A stretch of 6,037 nt of DNA from Sphingobacteriales bacterium (GTDB lineage: Bacteria > Bacteroidota > Bacteroidia > Chitinophagales > Chitinophagaceae): positions 1-6,037 of the forward strand of contig JAHEFC010000251.1 in assembly GCA_024640385.1 (NCBI GenBank), written 5' to 3'. Positions 5,502-6,037 of this stretch are shown piece after piece. The number at the start of each line of letters is the position of its first letter. Position 1 is the first letter of the stretch. Made by a program: the position numbers and the translations under genes. The notes below the pieces were generated by a model. That model saw nothing but the letters and a program-made list of their open reading frames with translations, ran no database searches and was not told the DNA's origin.

Positions 5502-6037
5502 TATTTGCGAACACTGCTTCCAAGTCAATCGCTTCAACAGCCTGCGGCCCGAAAAAAGAATCTTCATTGGAAATCCAGACCTGCTTCCCGACAAAAATTA
5601 CTCCTTCCGTTTGCTTACTGCTCACAATGGTCATCTTTCTCTTATTTCCACTGAAAAAGTCCTGGTCTTTATAATCATAAAGTAGGTAAATGAATCGGTT
5701 CAATAACGGTACACCATAACCCACCAGGGCAATGGTTTTGGTAATGGGGTCATAACTCGCGCTGGTTACCAGCCCATTGGTTTGCAGACTGCCTTTTTTT
5801 TGGGCCACATAGGTACCCGGCTTCGCGGGTAATTCATAGATGGCTGTGCCTGCGCTTACCCATTGTTTCGTGAACAAATAGATCTTCCCATCAACAACGA
5901 TCATAGCTTCACAATCAAAATCCGTATTGCCTGATCCGGCATTGGCAAAATTGGTCTGGTCGGCATAAGAAAACGCGATCAACTGTCCCTTCACTACCGC
6001 TGAATCCATTAATGAGGATTTCGCAACCCGAATGATC
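5476..6037 (-). CDS. Unrecognised, beta-rich, probably extracytoplasmic protein; 5' end cut by window edge
   Basis: I do not recognise a named family. The frame stays open to the right edge: codons before the ATG at 6009 read IIRVAKSSL, so that Met is probably internal and the true start and any signal peptide lie outside. About 186 C-terminal residues are visible. They are a series of short alternating beta-like segments with turns, such as DCEAMIVVDGKIYLFTK, TAIYELPAKPGTYV, ASYDPITKTIALVGYG, RFIYLLYDYK and TEGVIFVGKQVWISNED. Counting from 6009, Asp32, Glu34 and Glu135 sit in D-x-E-A and T-E-G contexts. Repeated blades of the type 'value shown / element name' suggest a beta-propeller, similar in feel to phytase-like or esterase-like propellers, but this is a guess from texture. 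No C-terminal secretion-sorting domain is visible. The last eight residues, RREARGVR, come from the GA-rich repeat and probably add nothing to the fold. It converges with mutS2. Confidence 0.75.
   Translation of the reverse strand, partial: IIRVAKSSLMDSAVVKGQLIAFSYADQTNFANAGSGNTDFDCEAMIVVDGKIYLFTKQWVSAGTAIYELPAKPGTYVAQKKGSLQTNGLVTSASYDPITKTIALVGYGVPLLNRFIYLLYDYKDQDFFSGNKRKMTIVSSKQTEGVIFVGKQVWISNEDSFFGPQAVEAIDLEAVFANRREARGVR

Noticed and set aside
5463..5654. 63-residue plus-strand frame after mutS2, considered as a detached Smr or extra gene
   Set aside because: It has no Smr motif, lies opposite the 3' end of the minus-strand gene, and its Pro/Leu/Ser-rich start comes from the TC-rich repeat arm.

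Overview
The window looks like a piece of ordinary chromosome from a Bacteroidota bacterium, most likely of the Chitinophagia/Chitinophagaceae type. The reasons are: proteins that read like members of that group (a MutS2 opening with an LFPQSADLQLEFDKI-like N-terminus, lipoprotein-rich content), a near-perfect TAnnTTTG -7 box close to a start codon, little sign of Shine-Dalgarno use, and simple intergenic repeats of a type I associate with that group. The taxon is an inference from style, not from a marker gene.

Layout. (1) Left edge to 664, plus: the 3' part of an NlpC/P60 (C40) cell-wall peptidase lipoprotein. (2) 689-2308, plus: a family 5 peptide-binding lipoprotein of an ABC transporter, 24 nt downstream of gene 1 and in the same frame. 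(3) 2306-2401: a long GA/TC-rich imperfect palindrome between convergent genes. (4) 2407-3060, minus: peptide methionine sulfoxide reductase MsrA with an export signal. (5) 3061-3303: a 243 nt divergent intergenic region with candidate promoters, small inverted repeats, a third copy of the GA-rich repeat arm and a heptamer tandem repeat. (6) 3304-5421, plus: a MutS2-family ATPase that ends without the usual C-terminal Smr nuclease domain. (7) 5421-5501: a second, more degenerate GA/TC-rich palindrome between convergent genes. (8) 5476 to the right edge, minus: the 3' part of an unrecognised, beta-rich, probably extracytoplasmic protein.

How the genes relate. Genes 1 and 2 look like one transcription unit. 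An endopeptidase that trims murein stem peptides next to a peptide-binding lipoprotein suggests capture or recycling of cell-wall peptides, but no permease, ATPase or epimerase is inside the window to confirm it. MsrA (envelope methionine repair) and MutS2 (DNA or ribosome-associated ATPase) are divergently arranged housekeeping genes without an obvious shared role.

No complete novel system is visible. The most interesting signal is non-coding: short purine-rich repeats placed on the sense strand at the 3' ends of four genes, forming palindromes wherever genes converge and in places running into coding sequence. Related points are a signal peptide built from a 9-nt tandem repeat and the MutS2 without Smr.
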